This document shows positions 35,253 through 39,185 of a stretch of DNA of 39,185 nucleotides, piece after piece. The DNA lies in assembly GCA_003241875.1 (NCBI GenBank), contig QBLU01000014.1, positions 1 through 39,185 on the forward strand, written 5' to 3'. A program made the position numbers and the translations under genes. Source of the stretch: Alphaproteobacteria bacterium (GTDB taxonomy: Bacteria > Pseudomonadota > Alphaproteobacteria > Sphingomonadales > Sphingomonadaceae). The first letter of the stretch is position 1, and every line of letters starts with the position of its first letter. Under the pieces are notes generated by a model, which saw only the letters and a program-made list of their open reading frames with translations, was not told where the DNA came from and made no database searches.

Positions 35253-36183
35253 GGCTCGCGTCGGCGTCCTGATTTCGGGTCGCGGCTCCAACATGGCGGC
35301 GCTGCTCTACGCCTCGCGCGCCGATGATTGCCCCTATGAGATCGTGCTGGTTGCCGCCAATGATCCGCAGGCGCCGGGTCTGGCACTGGCCGCTGCCGAG
35401 GGCGTGCCGACCTTTGCCCGCGCCCACCAGGGCCTGAAGCGCGCCGAATTCGACGCCATCATCGATGTGGAACTGCGCCGCGCCGGTTGCGATTTCGTGG
35501 CGCTGGCCGGCTACATGCGGCTGCTGTCGGCCGATTTCGTAGCGAACTGGCAGGACCGCATGGTCAATATCCACCCGTCGCTGCTGCCGGCGCACAAGGG
35601 GCTGCACGTCCACGAGGCGGTGCTGGCGGCGGGCGAGACGGTCAGCGGCTGTTCGGTGCATCTGGTGACGCCGGAGCTCGACGATGGCCCGGTGCTGGGG
35701 CAGACGCGGGTGGCGGTGGTGCCGGGGGACACGCCCGAAACACTGGCGGCGCGCATCCTGATCGCCGAACATCAGTTGTATCCGCGCGTGCTCGCCGGAC
35801 TGGTCAGCCGGGCGACGGCGCCGGAAACCCTGCTCGATCGCGTTCGCCAGCTGGCGCTCGCGCTGCCCGAGGCAGAGGAAAAGCTGTCGCACGGCTCGCC
35901 CGGTTTCTTCGTCCGCGGAGGCAAGTTTTTTGCCTATTTCCAACGGGACCACCACGGGGACGGCATCACCGCGGTGCTGGTCAAGGCCAGCGGCGTCGAG
36001 GAACAGGCACAGCTGATCGAAAACGACCCCGATCTCTATTATCGCCCGGCCTATTTCGGCCCGTCGGGCTGGATCGGCATTCGCCTCGATACCGGCGAGA
36101 CCGACTGGCAGCATGTCGACGACTGGCTGACCCGCAGCTGGCGGGCGAGTGCGCCCAAGCGTCTGGCGATGCTGCCGTTCTAG
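35242..36183 (+). CDS. purN: GAR transformylase PurN fused to a YjbR/MmcQ domain
   Basis: Residues 1 to about 190 are a complete phosphoribosylglycinamide formyltransferase (formyl-THF + GAR to FGAR): the N-terminal [12 protein letters not shown] loop (10-21), catalytic Asn109 and His111 in [12 protein letters not shown], and the acidic LDDGP at 146-150. Residues about 197-305 add a second domain with the YjbR/MmcQ (DUF419) pattern: [30 protein letters not shown], then [18 protein letters not shown] and [10 protein letters not shown]. There is no stop or frame change at the junction. Either ATG at 35242 or 35245 may be used, within the end of purM. Single-domain PurN has about 190-215 residues, so the extension is real. 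Its function is unknown. Confidence 0.92.
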   Translation: MMPKARVGVLISGRGSNMAALLYASRADDCPYEIVLVAANDPQAPGLALAAAEGVPTFARAHQGLKRAEFDAIIDVELRRAGCDFVALAGYMRLLSADFVANWQDRMVNIHPSLLPAHKGLHVHEAVLAAGETVSGCSVHLVTPELDDGPVLGQTRVAVVPGDTPETLAARILIAEHQLYPRVLAGLVSRATAPETLLDRVRQLALALPEAEEKLSHGSPGFFVRGGKFFAYFQRDHHGDGITAVLVKASGVEEQAQLIENDPDLYYRPAYFGPSGWIGIRLDTGETDWQHVDDWLTRSWRASAPKRLAMLPF

Positions 36184-36241
36184 AGTTGATCGCATTCAAG
36201 CTCAGCCTGCGCGGACTTTGTAATTCAGCTCAACAGCGAGT

Positions 36242-36532
36242 CTAGGCGGGGAAAACTCCGACGGCAGCATCGGCCCAGACGGTGAGGAAGCCGACAGCCA
36301 CCGCAATGCCCAGGATGGCGCGCAGCCGCCCGGTCCGGGCGAGGCGCACCAGCAGTTCCAGCGCCCAGCCAGCGACAAGGAGCATGGCGCCGAGCATCGC
36401 GAAGTCGGCGGTGTCCCAACGCATTTCGGGACTGAACCGCATGGCAATGAAGGGGATTGCGAACAGCAGCGCGGCCCCGCCCCAGCCGATGGTGCGCCAA
36501 GGCAGCGGGTGGTGCTGAGGGGGTGTCGGCAC
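36242..36532 (-). CDS. Small hydrophobic membrane protein
   Basis: A 96-residue protein with three predicted transmembrane helices (about 13-31, 42-61 and 70-90), an RLARTGR-type basic loop between the second and third, and a Pro/His-rich N-terminus. Start GTG at 36532 is supported by GGAGG 6 nt upstream. The pattern GWGGAALLFAIPFIAMRFSPEM looks like a conserved small sphingomonad membrane protein, but I know of no function. It converges on purN, 58 nt apart, and follows ndk on the same strand after 188 bp. Confidence 0.72.
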   Translation of the reverse strand: MPTPPQHHPLPWRTIGWGGAALLFAIPFIAMRFSPEMRWDTADFAMLGAMLLVAGWALELLVRLARTGRLRAILGIAVAVGFLTVWADAAVGVFPA

Positions 36533-36598
36533 GGTCGCCTCCAGGTCCGATAGCAGCGAGACTAAACTATCCTGCCCGGCTGGTCACGGTCTGAAAGT

Positions 36599-36617
36599 GC
36601 ACGGGCAAAGCCCGTGC
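36599..36617 (-). terminator. 8-bp hairpin downstream of ndk
   Basis: GCACGGGC (36599-36606) pairs with GCCCGTGC (36610-36617) around a 3-nt loop. On the minus strand it follows the 61-nt element copy B and is followed by ACTTTC, not a T-run. It may end the ndk transcript with Rho. Confidence 0.5.
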
Positions 36618-36625
36618 TGGCGTCG

Positions 36626-36686
36626 GACGGGTTCGGTCGGCCTGATGCCGACCGCCCCGCCGGCCGGTCTTGCGCCTGTCGGCGCG
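36626..36686 (-). repeat. 61-nt structured intergenic element, copy B
   Basis: Second copy of the element at 19215-19275, 34 nt past the ndk stop. Core hairpin: CGGTCGGC (36634-36641) with GCCGACCG (36647-36654), loop CTGAT. The core is the same length as in copy A but nearly all stem pairs differ, while both flanks are conserved. A separate hairpin, GTAGCGC/GCGCTAC (36686-36692 with 36695-36701), lies between it and ndk. The 188-bp gap 36533-36720 thus holds three or four tandem stems and nothing else I can identify, apart from the GGAGG site of the following small gene. Confidence 0.8.
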
Positions 36687-36720
36687 TAGCGCTGGCGCTA
36701 CACGCGCGCGGCGCTGCGAC

Positions 36721-37143
36721 TTACCCCACGATCTCGGTCTGGGCGAAGAAATAGGCGATCTCGATCGCGGCATTTTCGTCGCTGTCCGAACCATGGACGG
36801 TGTTGGCTTCGATCGATTCGGCATGGACCTTGCGGATCGTGCCTTCGTCGGCGTTGGCCGGGTTGGTGGCGCCCATGATAGCGCGATAGGCGGGAACGGC
36901 GGCCTCGCCTTCGAGCACCTGGACGACGACGGGCCCCGAGATCATGAAGGCGACGAGCTCACCGAAGAAACCGCGCTCGCGGTGGACGGCGTAAAAGCCT
37001 TCGGCCTGGGCCTGGGTCAGGTGCAGGCGCTTTTGCGCGACGATGCGCAGGCCGGCGGCCTCGATCATGGCGTTGACGGCGCCGGTCAGGTTGCGGCGGG
37101 TCGCGTCGGGCTTGACGATCGAAAAGGTGCGCGTGATGGCCAC
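36721..37143 (-). CDS. ndk: Nucleoside diphosphate kinase
   Basis: Moves the terminal phosphate from ATP to other nucleoside diphosphates through a phosphohistidine. 140 residues, full length: [12 protein letters not shown] at 6-17, FISGPVV-like [14 protein letters not shown] at 67-79, GATNP at 91-95 and the active-site His117 in [12 protein letters not shown]. The start is GTG at 37143 with GGAG about 9 nt upstream; no ATG fits the family. The open frame running upstream into holC is not used. Confidence 0.97.
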   Translation of the reverse strand: MAITRTFSIVKPDATRRNLTGAVNAMIEAAGLRIVAQKRLHLTQAQAEGFYAVHRERGFFGELVAFMISGPVVVQVLEGEAAVPAYRAIMGATNPANADEGTIRKVHAESIEANTVHGSDSDENAAIEIAYFFAQTEIVG

Positions 37144-37228
37144 GGGGGAAACTCCGGCTTTTTGAAATTGGGGTTGGGAAAGCGCCGTCCCCCTAGCCGC
37201 AGTGCCGCATATTGGCAAGTTGCGCCGG

Positions 37229-37684
37229 TCAGGCGGCCTTTTCGAAGCGACCGCCCTCGCCTTCGCGCCAATAGACCGGGCGCACGCCGTCGGCCTTGGC
37301 CAGCACCCGCCAGCGCGCCCGCGCGGTTTCGAGATTGTCGGCGTCGAACAGGAACATGGCCCGCGCCAGGCCGGCAAGGTCGTCGGGCAGGTCGCCGCCG
37401 ATCTGCGCCAGGCAATCGGCGGCATTGGCCGCAGGGAGCCCCGCCCCGGTCAGCAGCACCGGCTGGCCGGCGGCGCGGTCGGGGCCGACATCGCTGTCGA
37501 CGCCATGCGGCAGGAAACTGTCGGCGGCATGGCTCCACAGCGCCGTGTCGATGCGCGCCAGCAGCACCGGATCCTCGGTGCGGACGACAATGCGATGGCC
37601 GGCGGCGAGCGCCTTGGCGATCAGCGGCGGCAGCACCGACTCGGCGCGGCGCTCGGCGAGCTGGTAGAAACCGATGTCGATCAT
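37229..37684 (-). CDS. holC: DNA polymerase III chi subunit
   Basis: Clamp-loader accessory protein that links the replisome to single-stranded-DNA-binding protein. 151 residues with the HolC pattern: [23 protein letters not shown] at the start, [33 protein letters not shown], then PVLLTG and [20 protein letters not shown] at the end. Follows pepA by 22 bases on the same strand, a common alphaproteobacterial pepA-holC pair. 85 nt separate it from ndk. Confidence 0.93.
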   Translation of the reverse strand: MIDIGFYQLAERRAESVLPPLIAKALAAGHRIVVRTEDPVLLARIDTALWSHAADSFLPHGVDSDVGPDRAAGQPVLLTGAGLPAANAADCLAQIGGDLPDDLAGLARAMFLFDADNLETARARWRVLAKADGVRPVYWREGEGGRFEKAA

Positions 37685-37706
37685 GCGTCTGGAACGGGTG
37701 CGGAGG

Positions 37707-39185
37707 TCACCCCTCGTGATTCTCGGCGATGAAGCGGTCGAGCAGGCGCACGCCGAAGCCGGTCGCGCCCTTGTCGTGGAGGTTGCCGGCCTTGGCCGCC
37801 CACACCATGCCGGCGATGTCGAGGTGCGCCCATTTCACGCCGGGCTTGACGAAGCGCTTGATGAACTGGGCGGCGGTGATCGAGCCGCCCTCGCGCGGGC
37901 CGACGTTCTTGATATCGGCGATCGGGCTGTCGATCAGCTTGTCATAGGCATCGCCGAGCGGCATCCGCCACAGATGTTCGCCGCTGGTCTTGCCGGCCTT
38001 GTCGAGCTGGGCGGCGAGGCCGTCGTCGTTGACGAACATGCCGCCATATTCATGGCCGAGGCTGATGATGATGGCGCCGGTCAGCGTCGCCAGGTCGATG
38101 ACGACCTCCGGCTCATATTGTTCCTGCGCCCACCAGATCGCGTCGCAGAGCACCAGGCGCCCCTCCGCGTCGGTGTTGATGACTTCGATGGTCTGGCCGT
38201 TCATGCTGGTCACGACATCGCCCGGCCGCTGGGCATTGCCGTCGGGCATGTTCTCGACCAGGCCGACGACGCCGACGACATGGGATTTCGACTTGCGCGC
38301 CGCCAGCGCGTGCATGGCACCGACGACGGCGCCGGCGCCGCCCATGTCCCACTTCATGTCTTCCATGCCCGCCGGCGGCTTCAGCGAGATGCCGCCGGTG
38401 TCGAAGGTAACGCCCTTGCCGACGAACACGACCGGCCTGGAATCGGGGTTGCCGGTGCCGTTCCAGCGCATCGCCATCAGTCGCGCCGGGCGTACCGAAC
38501 CCTGCGACACGCCGAGCAGCGCACCCATGCCGAGCGCCTTCATCTCCGGTTCGCCCAATACGGTCAGCTCGATGCCGAGGTCGCGCAGGTCCTGCGCCTC
38601 GGCGACGAAGCTTTCGGGGTAGATGATGTTGGCCGGCTCGGCGACCAGCGCCCGCGTCCGCATCACGCCGGCGGCGATGGCGGCGAGCTGCCGGTGCGAA
38701 GCCTCGGCGCCGGGGACCCCGATGATGTCGAAACTGGCCAACGTCGGCTTCTGCTTGGGCTTCATCGTCGTGTGATACTTGTCGAAGCGCCAGTTGCGCA
38801 GCTCGGCCCCATGGGCGAGGTGCGCCGCCGTGGCGTCCGCCGGCAACGGGCCGGCAAACCCGGCCAGGTCGACGGTCACCCGGGTTTCGCCGCTGGTCTG
38901 CAGCTTGGCGACGATGGCGCCGCCAAGCTTTTCGAACATGGCGGCATCGGCCGACTGGCCGGGGCCGCTGCCGGCGATGATCAACCGGGTGGCGTTGATC
39001 CCGGCCGGCGCCAGGATCTCGACGAGCGCCGCCGCCTCGCCGTCGAATCGCGCCGCCGCGATGGCGCGGCCAACCTGGCCGCCGCTGGCCGCATCCGCCG
39101 CCGCGGCACCGCTGCTCATCACGCCGCCGGGGCCGACAAGGACGACGAGGGCATGCCGATGGCCCACAGCATCGCTGTCGCCAGC
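37707..39185 (-). CDS. pepA: Leucyl aminopeptidase PepA, 5' end cut by window edge
   Basis: Cytosolic M17 metallo-aminopeptidase removing N-terminal residues from peptides. 492 residues are visible and the frame is open through the window end, so the true start is beyond 39185; GTG at 39167 is only an internal codon, because the preceding in-frame residues also fit. Metal and catalytic motifs are complete: GKGVTFDTGGISLKPPAGMEDMKWDMGGAG and the family signature NTDAEGRL. The C-terminal peptidase domain ends with GVRLLDRFI. Upstream partner genes cannot be seen. Confidence 0.95.
   Translation of the reverse strand, partial: AGDSDAVGHRHALVVLVGPGGVMSSGAAAADAASGGQVGRAIAAARFDGEAAALVEILAPAGINATRLIIAGSGPGQSADAAMFEKLGGAIVAKLQTSGETRVTVDLAGFAGPLPADATAAHLAHGAELRNWRFDKYHTTMKPKQKPTLASFDIIGVPGAEASHRQLAAIAAGVMRTRALVAEPANIIYPESFVAEAQDLRDLGIELTVLGEPEMKALGMGALLGVSQGSVRPARLMAMRWNGTGNPDSRPVVFVGKGVTFDTGGISLKPPAGMEDMKWDMGGAGAVVGAMHALAARKSKSHVVGVVGLVENMPDGNAQRPGDVVTSMNGQTIEVINTDAEGRLVLCDAIWWAQEQYEPEVVIDLATLTGAIIISLGHEYGGMFVNDDGLAAQLDKAGKTSGEHLWRMPLGDAYDKLIDSPIADIKNVGPREGGSITAAQFIKRFVKPGVKWAHLDIAGMVWAAKAGNLHDKGATGFGVRLLDRFIAENHEG

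Overview
The window is a GC-rich, tightly packed bacterial chromosome segment with no tRNA, rRNA, insertion sequence, phage gene or CRISPR array that I can see. A C-terminal PEPxxWA sorting signal, the neighbourhood enolase / N-acetylmuramoyl-alanine amidase / penicillin-binding protein 1A / RF2, an alphaproteobacterial-type RF2 and L31, and DUF4170, DUF3618 and DUF2066 proteins point to an alphaproteobacterium, most likely Sphingomonadales. Nearly all of it is core metabolism and housekeeping.

Layout. 1-7.8 kb: argF, hslO, then queC and queE, a PEPxxWA-CTERM secreted protein and queF (queuosine precursor synthesis and reduction), sseA and metC (sulfur amino acids), a DUF4105 membrane protein and a small zinc-ribbon protein. 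7.8-14.3 kb (minus strand): eno, amidase, mrcA and prfB, the last with a complete programmed +1 frameshift site. 14.4-19.2 kb (plus): three small membrane/stress-type proteins, an MlaC-like periplasmic protein overlapping a gamma carbonic anhydrase that appears to start at CTG, a DUF4170 protein and an acyl-CoA ligase. 19.2-24.4 kb: rpmE (minus), then a cobalamin riboswitch followed by btuB-btuF-btuC-btuD, a full vitamin B12 uptake operon with stop/start overlaps between btuF, btuC and btuD. 24.4-27.2 kb: a biotin-dependent carboxylase beta subunit and an M23-like protein. 27.2-28.0 kb: a lower-GC islet with one unknown gene. 28.0-32.0 kb (minus): ppk-ppx polyphosphate pair. 32.0-34.1 kb (minus): a DUF2066 protein and a DnaA-related Hda. 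34.1-36.2 kb (plus): purM and a PurN-YjbR fusion. 36.2-39.2 kb (minus): pepA (cut by the window edge), holC, ndk and a small membrane protein.

The most interesting non-coding signal is a 61-nt element present twice (19215-19275 and 36626-36686), each time just downstream of a minus-strand gene (rpmE, ndk) and in the same orientation. Its flanks are almost identical, while its central 17 nt differ at 13 positions yet stay self-complementary, which is what a conserved RNA hairpin looks like. Other notable items are an RBS-sequestering stem after the B12 riboswitch, two long inverted repeats (28-bp and 34-bp arms), and a strong hairpin in the mlaC leader. I found no obvious new multi-gene system; novelty here lies in small elements and gene-structure oddities.
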